Below, piece by piece: positions 17,159 to 26,060 of a DNA stretch of 64,000 nucleotides (position 1 is its first letter; every line of letters starts with the position of its first letter). Origin of the DNA: an uncultured Prevotellaceae bacterium (lineage in GTDB: Bacteria > Bacteroidota > Bacteroidia > Bacteroidales > Bacteroidaceae). The stretch is taken from the NCBI GenBank assembly GCA_900315565.1, contig OMZS01000012.1, positions 56,877 to 120,876 of the forward strand, given 5' to 3'. The notes below the pieces were generated by a model. That model was not told the DNA's origin, did no database searches, and saw only the letters and a program-made list of their open reading frames with translations. Made by a program: the position numbers and the translations under genes.

Positions 17159-18505
17159 TCAGTATTTGAAAAACTTCTCAATTTTGGTCATGTTGATGTT
17201 ATGGCAGAACACCACCACCGAGTCGCCAGCCTCTATCTGGGTACCACCGCTCACCAACTGTCCTTCGCCGTTGCGCACAAGTCCGCCAATGGTGGCTCCC
17301 TTGGGCAACCCCAGCTCAAACACCCGCTTACGGGTGACTTTCGAGTCGGGTTGGGCAGTAAATTCAGCCACGTCGGCGTTGGCCGACATCAGGAATCGTA
17401 TGTTGTTAACGTCGGCATCGAGCATCATCTGGTAGATGTAGCTGGCAGCCAAGGCTTTCTTGTTAATGATGGTACCAATGTCCAGACTCTCGGCCATGTC
17501 CACGTAGTCGAAGTTCTCCACCATGGCCACGGTTTTCCTCACACCCAGCCGCTTGGCCGTGAGGCAGGCCAGAATGTTGGTCTCGGCGTTGCCCGTCAGA
17601 GCCACGAAAGCCTGGGTGTTTTTGATGCCTTCTTCGTTGAGCAACGACAGGTCGCGCCCGTCGCCGTGAATCACCATCACGCGGTCGGTGTCAATCAGTT
17701 CGTTGATGCGCTCGCAACGGGCCTCGTTCTCTTCGATGATTTTCACGTTCATGTATTCGGGTATCATGGCCGTGGCGCGGATGGCCGTAGCTCCACCGCC
17801 CATAATCATCACGTTCTTCACATCTACGTAGTGCTCCTTGCCCACAATCTTGCGGATGTAGGGAATATAGGTGCGGGTGGTCATAAAATAGGCCAGGTCG
17901 TTGAGCTTCAGCACGTCGTCGCCACGCGGAATGATGGTTTCGCCATTGCGCTTTACGGCCACGATGTGGTAGGGCGACTCGGGCTTGCAGAGGTCCTTCA
18001 GCGGCTCGTTCAGAATTTCGCAGGTGTCGCGCAGTTTGATGCCCAGCATGATGAGCGCGCCGTCGTGAACGTCCCAGCGTTGGCGCACCCACGACATTTT
18101 GAGTCCGCTGGCAATGTCGCGCGCGGCAAGGTTTTCGGGGTAGATGAGCGATGTGATGCCCACTTTCTCGAATACGGCGTTCAGTTTGGGGTCGGTGTAT
18201 TCGTAGTTGTCCACCTTGGCCACGGTGCGCTTGGCACCCAAGCCTTTGGCCAGCATGCACGAGTTCATGTTGAGGTTCTCGTCGGGTGTTACGGCAATAA
18301 ACAGGTCGGCTCCACTCACGCCGGCCTCTTTTAGTGTACGTACGCGCGAGGCCGAGGCCTGAATGGTCATCAGGTCGTAGTCGCTGCTGATGCTCGACAG
18401 GCGTTCCTCGTCGGAGTCTATCAGCACGGTGTCGTGATTGTTTCTTGAGAGGAGCTTGGCCAAATGGGTTCCGATGGCGTAAGCACCGACGATGATGATT
18501 TTCAT
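17159..18505 (-). CDS. trkA: TrkA, NAD-binding K+ uptake regulator
   Basis: Cytoplasmic gating subunit with two RCK_N/RCK_C pairs in 448 residues. The first Rossmann motif is [13 protein letters not shown] at residue 6, and the second is [14 protein letters not shown] near 235; DxD/E nucleotide-ribose acidic residues follow each ([18 protein letters not shown]). Its start overlaps the dxs stop by 4 bases (ATGA), so translation is probably coupled to dxs. Partner trkH follows. Confidence 0.96.
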   Translation of the reverse strand: MKIIIVGAYAIGTHLAKLLSRNNHDTVLIDSDEERLSSISSDYDLMTIQASASRVRTLKEAGVSGADLFIAVTPDENLNMNSCMLAKGLGAKRTVAKVDNYEYTDPKLNAVFEKVGITSLIYPENLAARDIASGLKMSWVRQRWDVHDGALIMLGIKLRDTCEILNEPLKDLCKPESPYHIVAVKRNGETIIPRGDDVLKLNDLAYFMTTRTYIPYIRKIVGKEHYVDVKNVMIMGGGATAIRATAMIPEYMNVKIIEENEARCERINELIDTDRVMVIHGDGRDLSLLNEEGIKNTQAFVALTGNAETNILACLTAKRLGVRKTVAMVENFDYVDMAESLDIGTIINKKALAASYIYQMMLDADVNNIRFLMSANADVAEFTAQPDSKVTRKRVFELGLPKGATIGGLVRNGEGQLVSGGTQIEAGDSVVVFCHNINMTKIEKFFKY

Positions 18506-20490
18506 GGCTGTTGGGTGTTTAGTGTTGGGTGTTGGGGGGGGAGGGCGAGCAGTTGGTCGATGGTCTGGCGTATGCTGTTGTTATCGATGCCCACAATGGT
18601 TCTGAGCTCGCCAATGGTGCCGTGTTCCACAAAGTGGTCGGGCAGCCCCAGACGTTTCACCACGGGCTGATAGCCGTGGTCGTTGAGCCATTCGAGCACA
18701 GCCGAACCAAAGCCGCCGTTGCGCACTCCGTCCTCGATGGTGATGATGCGGCTGAACCGCCGTCCTACCTCGTGGAGCAGCTGCTCGTCGAGCGGTTTCA
18801 CAAACCGCATGTCGTAGTGGGCCACTTTGCTCTGAGCCGCTCCTTTGGGGCTTTCTTGCTCCATTTGGCCGATGATGCTTTCCACATCGTTGCCAATAGG
18901 CCCCACGGTGAGCACGGCCACATCAGTGCCCTCGTGCAGGCAGCGGCCTTTGCCGACGGTTATTTCTTCCAGCGGGCACTGCCAGTCCACTTTCACGCCG
19001 TTTCCACGCGGATAGCGTATGACGAAGGTGCCCTTGTCGGGCAATTGGGCTGTGAACATCAGCCGCCGCAGCTCGTGCTCGTCCATGGGCGCGGCGATGG
19101 TGATGTTGGGTATAGGGCGCAGGGCAGCCAGGTCGAAGGCACCATGGTGCGTCGGACCGTCTTCGCCCACCAGTCCGGCGCGGTCGAGACAAATGACGAC
19201 GGGCAAATTGAGCATGGCCACATCGTGGATGATGTTGTCGTAGGCGCGCTGGGCAAAAGCACTATAGATATTGCAGAAGGGCTGCAGGCCGTCTTTGGCC
19301 ATTCCGCCCGAGAAGGTGATGGCGTGCCCCTCGGCAATTCCCACGTCGAAGGTGCGGTTGGGCATGGCCTTCATCATAATGTTCATCGAGCAGCCTGTGG
19401 GCATGGCGGGCGTAACGCCCACGATGCGCGGATTCTGGCGTGCCAGCTCGAGCAGCGTGTGGCCAAACACATCCTGGTATTTGGGTGGTTCGTTGGCGGC
19501 GTTGCTCACCTGCCGCTCGCCTGTGACGGCATCAAATTTGCCGGGTGCGTGCCATACGGTGGCCTGCTTTTCGGCGGGCTCGTAGCCTTTGCCCTTTACC
19601 GTGTGCAGGTGGAGCAGTTTGGGGCCTCGCATGTTTTTCAGCTGCCGCAGCATGCGCACCAGCCCCTCTACGTTGTGCCCGTCGAAAGGCCCAAAGTAGC
19701 GGATGTTCATGCCTTCGAAAATGTTCTGCTGATGGGATATGGCCGACTTCAGTGCGTTGCTCAGGCGGATGAGCCCCTTTCGGCGGTCGTCGTTCATCAT
19801 GCCGCGCGACTTGAGCCAGTTGGCAGCCTTAAAACGCAGCGAATTGTAGGTTTCGTTGGTATTGAGGTTGAGCAGGTATTGTTTCATGCCACCCACCGAG
19901 CGGTCGATGCTCATGTTGTTGTCGTTGAGAATGATGAGCAGGTCGTTGGGCGACGACGAGGCGTTGTTGAGGCCCTCGAAAGCCAGTCCGCCGCTCATGG
20001 CACCGTCGCCGATGACGGCCACCACGTGGCGTTTGCGAACATCCTCGGGCTGACGGCCGCCGTCGCTGCTGCGTTCCACCTTGTTGGCCACAGCCATGCC
20101 GAGGGCAGCCGAGATGGAGTTTGAGGCATGGCCGCACACAAAGGTGTCGTAAGGGCTTTCCTCGGGCGAGGGGAAGGGACGTATGCCGTGCAGTTTGCGG
20201 TTGGTACAGAAGTCTTCGCGGCGGCCAGTAAGTATCTTGTGTCCGTATGCCTGATGGCCCACATCCCATACGATGCGGTCTTCGGGGGTGTCATAGACGT
20301 AGTGCAGTGCTACGGTGATTTCTACGACCCCCAGACTCGAAGCCAGATGGCCCGGATTGACAGCCAGTTCGTCAACAATGTCGTCGCGCAGCTCCCGGCA
20401 CACTTCGGGCAGTTGCTCCACCTTGAGCTTGCGCAGGTCGGCGGGCGTGTTGATTTCGCTGAGCAATCGGTATTTCTTCTTGTCTGTCAT
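18502..20490 (-). CDS. dxs: 1-deoxy-D-xylulose-5-phosphate synthase
   Basis: Thiamine-diphosphate enzyme for the first step of the MEP isoprenoid pathway (pyruvate + glyceraldehyde-3-P). Seen: [29 protein letters not shown] motif [23 protein letters not shown], the pyrimidine domain [15 protein letters not shown] and the C-terminal domain. I start at 20490 ([20 protein letters not shown]), since the longer frame from 20625 begins upstream of a perfect promoter. The last residues ([12 protein letters not shown]) are encoded by a G8 run and TTGGGTGTT repeats, probably an extension into repeat sequence. First gene of dxs-trkA-trkH. Confidence 0.96.
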   Translation of the reverse strand: MTDKKKYRLLSEINTPADLRKLKVEQLPEVCRELRDDIVDELAVNPGHLASSLGVVEITVALHYVYDTPEDRIVWDVGHQAYGHKILTGRREDFCTNRKLHGIRPFPSPEESPYDTFVCGHASNSISAALGMAVANKVERSSDGGRQPEDVRKRHVVAVIGDGAMSGGLAFEGLNNASSSPNDLLIILNDNNMSIDRSVGGMKQYLLNLNTNETYNSLRFKAANWLKSRGMMNDDRRKGLIRLSNALKSAISHQQNIFEGMNIRYFGPFDGHNVEGLVRMLRQLKNMRGPKLLHLHTVKGKGYEPAEKQATVWHAPGKFDAVTGERQVSNAANEPPKYQDVFGHTLLELARQNPRIVGVTPAMPTGCSMNIMMKAMPNRTFDVGIAEGHAITFSGGMAKDGLQPFCNIYSAFAQRAYDNIIHDVAMLNLPVVICLDRAGLVGEDGPTHHGAFDLAALRPIPNITIAAPMDEHELRRLMFTAQLPDKGTFVIRYPRGNGVKVDWQCPLEEITVGKGRCLHEGTDVAVLTVGPIGNDVESIIGQMEQESPKGAAQSKVAHYDMRFVKPLDEQLLHEVGRRFSRIITIEDGVRNGGFGSAVLEWLNDHGYQPVVKRLGLPDHFVEHGTIGELRTIVGIDNNSIRQTIDQLLALPPQHPTLNTQQP

Positions 20491-20571
20491 CTGCAGTTGT
20501 TCTTGTTCAATGTGTTTCCCATTGGCCCGTTTCTCTTGTTTGAGAGCGGGGCAACTATGTTTATAACCTTG

Positions 20572-20602
20572 CAAAGATACAATTTTCTTGGCGAGGTGCA
20601 AA
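20572..20602 (-). promoter_or_regulatory. Consensus promoter of dxs-trkA-trkH
   Basis: Minus strand TTTG (20602-20599), exactly 19 bases, then TATCTTTG (20579-20572). Both boxes match the Bacteroidetes consensus perfectly. It lies 82 bases upstream of the dxs ATG chosen here. Confidence 0.85.
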
Positions 20603-20650
20603 ACAATTTGGCGAAAATCGCACATCCGAGGCTATTTCTTTGCTTTTTTC

Positions 20651-20681
20651 TTTGCCTGTTGCCGAAAACTTCGTACCTTTA
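20651..20681 (+). promoter_or_regulatory. Promoter of the flippase/Fe-S gene pair
   Basis: TTTG (20651-20654), 19-base spacer, TACCTTTA (20674-20681), one mismatch in the last -7 base. It diverges from the dxs promoter, with 48 bases between the two -33 boxes, and supports a flippase start at 20748 or 20769. Confidence 0.7.
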
Positions 20682-20768
20682 CCCGCTCATAAAGCAGCGG
20701 CCCGGCTCATGGCTCACTCGGCATTTGCGTTCGAGCGGGCTGCTGTCATGGATGAGAAAACAACTTTT

Positions 20769-22310
20769 ATGTCGGCAAACTCAGAAAACAGCAAACGAAT
20801 CGCTAAAAACACGCTCATGCTCTATGCGCGCATGCTGCTGCTCATGGTTATCAGCCTCTACACGAGCCGCGTCATTCTGCATGCGCTGGGTGTCATCGAT
20901 TACGGTGTTTACAATGTGGTGGGCGGTTTTGTTGGCATGTTTTCGGTGGTGTCGCACTCGGTTTCGGCATCCATCAGCCGTTTTCTTACTTTCGAACTGG
21001 GCCGTAAGGAAAACTCGCGGCTGAGCGAGGTGTTTGCGGCAGCCATCACCATCCAGCTCTTCATTTCGGCCATCATCGTGGTGCTGGCCGAGACGGTGGG
21101 GTTGTGGTTCCTGACCAACAAAATGGTGATTCCGCCTGAGCGCATGACGGCAGCCTACTGGGTGTTCCATCTTTCGGTGGCCACCTTTGCCCTGACGCTG
21201 GCCACCATGCCCTACCGTGCAGTCATCATTGCCCACGAGCGCATGTCGGCCTTTGCCTATATCACCATTGTCGATGGAGTAATGAAACTGGTCATCGCCT
21301 TTGCCATACAGGCCTCGCCCGTCGATAGGCTGGTGTTTTATGCCATACTGATGGCGCTGGTCACCGTGATGCTTCGTGCCGTCTATGGATGGTACTGCAG
21401 CCGGCATTTCAAGGAGTGCGTCTATCGGCTGTCGCGCGACCGCCGGCTGATAGGCGAGATGTTCAGCTTTGCAGGCTGGAACTATATTGGTGCCACGGCC
21501 GCCGTGCTGCGCGACCAGGGCGGCAACGTGGTCATCAATCTGTTTGCCGGACCGGCGGTGAATGCCGCCCGTGGCGTGTCGATGTCGGTCAACCGTGCCG
21601 TGCGCGGCTTTGTCTCGAACTTTATGACAGCTCTTAATCCGCAAATCACCAAGTCGTATGCCTCGGGCGACTACGACTACATGATGCGGCTGCTTTATCA
21701 GGGCGCACGCCTGTCGTTCTACATGCTGCTGCTGCTTTCGCTGCCTATACTGCTCAACACCCACTATGTGCTCGACTTGTGGCTCAAACGAGTGCCCGAC
21801 CACTCCGTGCTGTTCACCCAGCTGGTGCTGGTGTTCACCATGAGCGAGAGCATCTCCCATCCGCTCATCACGGCGCAGCTGGCCACGGGCCGCATTCGCG
21901 ACTATCAGCTGGTGGTGGGCGGGCTGAACATGCTCAATCTGCCCGTTTCCTACGTTCTTTTGCGCATGGGGTGTATTCCCGAAACGGTGATGGTGGTGGC
22001 CATTGTTATATCGCAGATTTGTTTCTTGGCGCGCATCTACATGCTGCGCGGCATGATACACCTGCGCGCCGGCGAGTATCTGCGCCGCGTGTGGCTCAAT
22101 GTGGTCGTGGTGTCGCTGCTGTCGATGCTGGTGCCGTTGTTGGTTGTACGGCTGCTGCCTGGCGAGAGCTTCGTGCGTTTTCTGCTGGTGTCGGTGGTGT
22201 GTGTGACGTGTACCTCTTTGGTCATCTATTTTGTTGGCTGTTCTGACGACGAACGGACATTTGTGAAAAATAAAACCCGCCAACTCAGAAAACAACTCTT
22301 CTCACGATGA
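20769..22310 (+). CDS. Wzx-like polysaccharide flippase (MOP superfamily)
   Basis: Integral membrane protein of about 513 residues with 12-14 hydrophobic segments, beginning MSANSENSKRIAKNTLMLYA and continuing SLYTSRVILHALGVIDYGVY, the characteristic start of Bacteroidetes O-antigen/PST transporters. The proposed role is moving undecaprenyl-linked oligosaccharide across the inner membrane. The upstream Met at 20748 is an alternative; 20640 precedes the promoter. Its stop overlaps the next gene by 4 bases. It is GC-rich like the core genome, unlike the second flippase at 38159. Confidence 0.92.
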   Translation: MSANSENSKRIAKNTLMLYARMLLLMVISLYTSRVILHALGVIDYGVYNVVGGFVGMFSVVSHSVSASISRFLTFELGRKENSRLSEVFAAAITIQLFISAIIVVLAETVGLWFLTNKMVIPPERMTAAYWVFHLSVATFALTLATMPYRAVIIAHERMSAFAYITIVDGVMKLVIAFAIQASPVDRLVFYAILMALVTVMLRAVYGWYCSRHFKECVYRLSRDRRLIGEMFSFAGWNYIGATAAVLRDQGGNVVINLFAGPAVNAARGVSMSVNRAVRGFVSNFMTALNPQITKSYASGDYDYMMRLLYQGARLSFYMLLLLSLPILLNTHYVLDLWLKRVPDHSVLFTQLVLVFTMSESISHPLITAQLATGRIRDYQLVVGGLNMLNLPVSYVLLRMGCIPETVMVVAIVISQICFLARIYMLRGMIHLRAGEYLRRVWLNVVVVSLLSMLVPLLVVRLLPGESFVRFLLVSVVCVTCTSLVIYFVGCSDDERTFVKNKTRQLRKQLFSR

Positions 22311-23434
22311 TAAAAATCACCCGTCCCCAGGATTGCTGCGGCTGCACTGCCTGTCAGAGCGTTTGCCGCCACGAGGCCATCACCATGCACCCCGATGGCC
22401 TGGGGTTTCTCTATCCTCGGGTCGATGCGTCGCGCTGTGTGGATTGCGGACGGTGCGAGCAGGTGTGCGCGTTTCATGAAGGCTACGATGTGAGTGGCCA
22501 TTTTGCTGAGCCCAGGGCCTATGCCGCCCGTCATGTTTCTGACGACGAGGTGATGAAAAGCCGTAGTGGCGCGGTGTTTGCTGCCCTTAGCGATGAGGTG
22601 CTAGCCCGTGGCGGAGTGGTTTATGGCGCGGGTTACGAAGGGCATTTCCGCGTGGTTCACAAACGTGCTGTTACGCGCGAGGAACGCGACGAGATGCGCG
22701 GCAGCAAATACGTTCAGAGCGACCTGACGGGCGTTTTTCCGCAGGTGCAGCGCGATTTGGAGGCCGGTTTGGCGGTGCTGTTCACAGGAACAGCCTGTCA
22801 GACAGCCGGACTTCGTGCTTTCTTGGGCCACAAATGGGCTGATAGCCAGCAGTTGCTGCTGGTTGACATCGTCTGCCACGGTGTGCCGAGCCCATACGTT
22901 TGGCGTGACTATCTTGCGCTGATGGAGCGCAAGGCTGGTGTGAGGTTTTCGCAGGTGGATTTCCGCGACAAACGGCGTTTCGGATGGCGCGCCCACCGCG
23001 AGACGTTCGAGGGCGAGGGCAGGGTGGTCAGTTCCGATGCCTTTAAATACCTGTTCATGCGCAACTACACCGAGCGCTATTCGTGTTTTGCCTGCCCGTT
23101 TAAGAATTTCCACCGGCCGTCGGACATCACCTTTGGCGATTTCTGGGGGTGGGAGCGTACTGCGCCTGCGCTTAATGCCGACGACCGCGGTTGTTCGCTC
23201 GTGTTGGTGAACACGCCGCGGGGCGAACGCTGTCTGAATGCCGTTTCTTCGCAACTGCAACTCGTTGAGGCTCAGTTGAACAACTGCGCCCAGCCTGCTC
23301 TTGAACGCAACTACAACGGCTACCGCCACCGTCGCATCTTCGAACGTGCCTATCGTCGTTTCGGACTTCGATATGCTCTTTGGCGCTTCGGCAATCACAG
23401 CTGGTTGCACCGCGTCAGGAAGTTGCTGAAATAG
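22307..23434 (+). CDS. 4Fe-4S / coenzyme F420 hydrogenase beta-subunit-like protein
   Basis: A 375-residue redox protein. Two ferredoxin-type clusters are ligated by CCGCTACQSVCRHEA (residues ~10-24) and CVDCGRCEQVC (~44-54). The FrhB-like N- and C-terminal domains follow (GTACQTAGLRAFLG, DIVCHGVPSPYVW, CFACPFKNFHRPSDITFGDF). Such proteins commonly occur in polysaccharide loci, often beside pyruvyltransferases, and may reduce a sugar or ketal precursor; the substrate is unknown. Translationally coupled to the flippase (ATGA overlap). Confidence 0.9.
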   Translation: MIKITRPQDCCGCTACQSVCRHEAITMHPDGLGFLYPRVDASRCVDCGRCEQVCAFHEGYDVSGHFAEPRAYAARHVSDDEVMKSRSGAVFAALSDEVLARGGVVYGAGYEGHFRVVHKRAVTREERDEMRGSKYVQSDLTGVFPQVQRDLEAGLAVLFTGTACQTAGLRAFLGHKWADSQQLLLVDIVCHGVPSPYVWRDYLALMERKAGVRFSQVDFRDKRRFGWRAHRETFEGEGRVVSSDAFKYLFMRNYTERYSCFACPFKNFHRPSDITFGDFWGWERTAPALNADDRGCSLVLVNTPRGERCLNAVSSQLQLVEAQLNNCAQPALERNYNGYRHRRIFERAYRRFGLRYALWRFGNHSWLHRVRKLLK

Positions 23435-23670
23435 TTGTTGGCTCGGTGCTTTTCAGCTGTTGCAGAGTGTATATGTGTATTTGAATTTATTTTACATATT
23501 TCTGTCGGGTTTTTGTTTCGTTCTGGCGCCAAAAACTGCGTTTTTCTTGGTCTTGACGCCTTTATCCATTGCACAAATATTGTAAGATTGTGCAATTCTT
23601 GTTTTGGCTTATCAAATTGCTTGCACATATTCTCGATTTTGTGCATTTAATTTGGCTGCTCAAAGGCAAA

Positions 23671-23735
23671 ATTTTTCTCCCCGTGAAAAGGAGAAAAATG
23701 AATAACGTCGTGAGATATTTTTTTATCTCTCGACG
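23671..23735. promoter_or_regulatory. Two adjacent strong hairpins
   Basis: Hairpin 1: ATTTTTCTCC (23671-23680) with GGAGAAAAAT (23690-23699). Hairpin 2: CGTCGTGAGATA (23706-23717) with TATCTCTCGACG (23724-23735), one T:T mismatch, loop of six T. They may end transcription from the 22307 gene on the plus strand or be folded RNA; there is no clean T tract. Confidence 0.6.
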
Positions 23736-24112
23736 ATACAAAATCAATATCGCGAGTAATTTCTGTAAACGCTTGATAATGTGTGTTTTGTGCAAAACGT
23801 AGTTTTTCGCGTATTTGGCTGAAAAAAGTTTTCGGTGGGTTTGACACGCCTTCTTACCCTACATAAATTGGGAATTTTTTGTACAGAATACAGCGTTTTA
23901 TGGCGTGTGTGCAATGATTACGGGAGGGCAGTACAGGGGCGAAAGAGCAGATGCGCTGCATCAGCCTACGGCAAGGCCGATTGCTTGTCGCAAGGCGGGA
24001 AAGTGCTGCTGAAAGAAGGCTGTTTCCTGACTGTTGTTTGCTGCCCCTGGCGTTAGTAGCCCGTTATTGGTGTGCCCTTTACGTTTTTATGATAATAAAA
24101 AAAGTGAATTAT

Positions 24113-24143
24113 TTTGCTGAATCGACAATAATCATTACCTTTG
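24113..24143 (+). promoter_or_regulatory. Consensus promoter of the polysaccharide operon
   Basis: TTTG (24113-24116), exactly 19 bases, TACCTTTG (24136-24143): full match to the Bacteroidetes consensus. Expected start near 24150, giving a leader of about 380 nt before the first gene at 24529. Confidence 0.85.
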
Positions 24144-24528
24144 CACCCGCAATTAGACGAATAGTACGAATCTGCGAGCATAGCAGAAATCAAAACAATA
24201 ACATGACAGAATAACTTGCTAAGTTTTTTTTTATAAAGAAAACTGCCAAACGGATGCTACAGATGTGACAAACAGTAACGATTTTTCTGCAACTGTCGCC
24301 TGTAGGATGTGTTAGCTTGTTTTAATGCAGTATTTGTAATGTGTGTTTTTTTTGAATGCTCCTAAGCGGATGCAAGGCTAAGAGATAATGCGTTTTTGAT
24401 GGTGTGCAACTCTTTACCCAGCTTTTCTACAGATAGTTGGCAACATTGTTGTTTCTTTTTCGCATCGCCTTGTATCCTCCTGTACTTTCACTATAAAAGA
24501 TTCATTTTTTGTTCCCTTTCATCAGTTT

Positions 24529-25569
24529 ATGTCTATTTTCAAAGATAAAACGCTTATGATTACGGGCGGCACTGGCTCGTTTGGCAACGCTGTGCTGCGC
24601 CGTTTTGTGAATACCGACATTCGCGAGATACGCATATTCTCGCGCGACGAGAAGAAACAGGACGACATGCGCCACGAGTATCAGGCAATGTTCCCCAAAG
24701 AAGCGCACAAAATAAAGTTTTATATCGGCGACGTGCGTTCATTGGAAAGTGTGCGCTCGGCCATGCCCGGCACCGACTATATCTTCCATGCGGCGGCACT
24801 GAAACAGGTGCCCTCGTGCGAGTTCTTTCCCATGGAGGCCGTGCGCACGAACATCATCGGCACCGACAATGTGCTGACGGCTGCCATCGAGCAGGGTGTG
24901 AAGTCGGTGATTTGTCTTTCTACCGACAAGGCCGCCTATCCCGTCAACGCCATGGGCATCACCAAGGCCGTGGAGGAGAAAGTGGCCGTGGCCAAGGCGC
25001 GCCAATGTGACCCCAACCGCACAAAAATCTGCTGCACACGCTACGGCAATGTGATGTGCTCGCGCGGCTCGGTCATACCCCTTTGGATTGACCAAATACG
25101 CCATGGACTGCCCGTCACCGTGACCGAACCTAGCATGACACGATTCATCATGTCGCTCGACGAGGCCGTGGATCTGGTGCTCTTCGCCTTCGAACATGGT
25201 GAGAGTGGCGACATCCTGGTGCAAAAAGCACCAGCCTGTACCATACAGACGCAGGCCGAGGCAGTTTGTGAACTGTTTGGTGGCAAGAAGGAAGATATCA
25301 AGGTGATTGGCATCCGTCATGGTGAGAAGATGTACGAGACGCTGCTCACCAAAGAAGAGTGCTCGAAAGCCATTGACATGGGCAACTTCTTCCGTGTGCC
25401 GGCCGACAACCGCGACCTGAACTACGACAAATACTTCACTCAGGGCAACATGGAGCGTGCCACCATCGAGGAGTTTAACTCTAACAACACCCGCCGCCTG
25501 AACCTGCAGGAAACCAAGGAAAAGATTGCCTCATTGGAGTATATCCAGAACGAGCTGGCTCGTGTTTGA
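24529..25569 (+). CDS. capE: UDP-GlcNAc 4,6-dehydratase/5-epimerase (CapE/FnlA type)
   Basis: First enzyme of UDP-N-acetyl-L-fucosamine synthesis. The 346-residue SDR has the NAD motif TGGTGSFGNAVL at residue 12, RIFSRDEKKQDDMRHEY, the AALKQVPSCEFFP segment, and STDKAAYPVNAMGITK with the family's M-x-x-x-K in place of Y-x-x-x-K. Soluble, with no transmembrane domain, unlike PglF at 52845. It is followed by capF and capG homologues, each separated by a GxxExxY gene. First gene of the operon. Confidence 0.94.
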   Translation: MSIFKDKTLMITGGTGSFGNAVLRRFVNTDIREIRIFSRDEKKQDDMRHEYQAMFPKEAHKIKFYIGDVRSLESVRSAMPGTDYIFHAAALKQVPSCEFFPMEAVRTNIIGTDNVLTAAIEQGVKSVICLSTDKAAYPVNAMGITKAVEEKVAVAKARQCDPNRTKICCTRYGNVMCSRGSVIPLWIDQIRHGLPVTVTEPSMTRFIMSLDEAVDLVLFAFEHGESGDILVQKAPACTIQTQAEAVCELFGGKKEDIKVIGIRHGEKMYETLLTKEECSKAIDMGNFFRVPADNRDLNYDKYFTQGNMERATIEEFNSNNTRRLNLQETKEKIASLEYIQNELARV

Positions 25570-25575
25570 TTAGGT

Positions 25576-25602
25576 CACACGGATATCACAGAAATCACAG
25601 AG
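25576..25602. repeat. Left inverted repeat of the first GxxExxY cassette
   Basis: The arm CACACGGATATCACAGAAAT and its continuation to 25602 pair with the reverse complement of 26001-26028 with few mismatches. The arm starts about 7 bases after the capE stop. Confidence 0.75.
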
Positions 25603-25628
25603 TTTTAAAGGATTGCTTCTACCATAAC

Positions 25629-26000
25629 ATGACCGATAATGAAATAACATACGAAATAAGAGGAGCTATATACGACGTGTATAAGGCTCTTGGCCCAGGA
25701 TTGTTAGAGTCGGTTTATGAAGAAGTGTTGGTTTTTGAGTTGGAACAGCGTGGACTCAATGTTGAGCGACAAAAACATGTGCCAATTTCTTATAAAGGGA
25801 GTGTCTTGAAAACTGAATTAAGGCTCGACTTGCTTGTTGAGGGTAGAGTTATCGTTGAGCTAAAGTCGGTAGAGGAAATGAAAAGAGTTTTTGGAAAACA
25901 ACTACTGACTTATTTGAAACTGATGAATCTTCATGTTGGGATTCTCGTAAACTTCAATACAGACAATATTTTGGATTCTATGCATCGCATAGTCAATTGA
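25629..26000 (+). CDS. GxxExxY protein (first copy)
   Basis: A 123-residue protein with the family motif GLLESVYEEVL near residue 22 (G-L-L-E-S-V-Y), and LRLDLLVEGRVIVELKSVEE with an acidic D...E-x-K arrangement that resembles a PD-(D/E)XK nuclease core. The start at 25629 (MTDNEITYEIRGAIYDVYKA) fits the family; the upstream frame runs through the repeat. Function is not established. It interrupts capE-capF, is more AT-rich than them, and is flanked by inverted repeats (25576-25602 and 26001-26028). Confidence 0.92.
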   Translation: MTDNEITYEIRGAIYDVYKALGPGLLESVYEEVLVFELEQRGLNVERQKHVPISYKGSVLKTELRLDLLVEGRVIVELKSVEEMKRVFGKQLLTYLKLMNLHVGILVNFNTDNILDSMHRIVN

Positions 26001-26028
26001 TTTCCGTGATTTCTGTGATTTCAGTGTG
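26001..26028. repeat. Right inverted repeat of the first GxxExxY cassette
   Basis: TTTCCGTGATTTCTGTGATT and its continuation to 26028, an imperfect reverse complement of 25576-25602, begin immediately after the GxxExxY stop codon. Confidence 0.75.
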
Positions 26029-26060
26029 AAAATTATATTCGATCTGTGTGAGATAAAGAA

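Larger units (their letters stand above)
23435..24528. other. 1.1-kb non-coding region before the polysaccharide operon
   Basis: No convincing gene on either strand; short frames here are Cys/Arg-rich or low-complexity. It contains two strong adjacent hairpins (23671-23735), a GC-richer patch (about 23940-24080) and a consensus promoter (24113-24143) followed by a long AT-rich leader. There is no UpxY/RfaH-type antiterminator gene, which Bacteroides capsule loci often have at this position. Confidence 0.7.

Noticed and set aside
16013-18334. Long plus-strand frames opposite trkH and trkA (376 and 394 codons)
   Set aside because: They lie wholly antisense to well-identified genes, are rich in His/Val/Gly from complementary codons and show no domain.
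18529-20124. 531-codon frame opposite dxs
   Set aside because: Antisense shadow of a GC-rich gene; composition dominated by Val, His, Ala and Gly, no recognisable motif.
20781-22295. 504-codon frame opposite the flippase
   Set aside because: Shadow: extreme His/Gln content and no domain, while the plus strand encodes a clear MOP transporter with a promoter.
23951-24214. 87-codon frame in the leader region
   Set aside because: Arg/Cys-rich, crosses the consensus promoter at 24113-24143 and resembles no protein.
23435-24528. Invertible promoter (phase-variable capsule switch)
   Set aside because: I found only short-loop hairpins, not two inverted repeats 100-200 bases apart bracketing the promoter, and no invertase gene is nearby.
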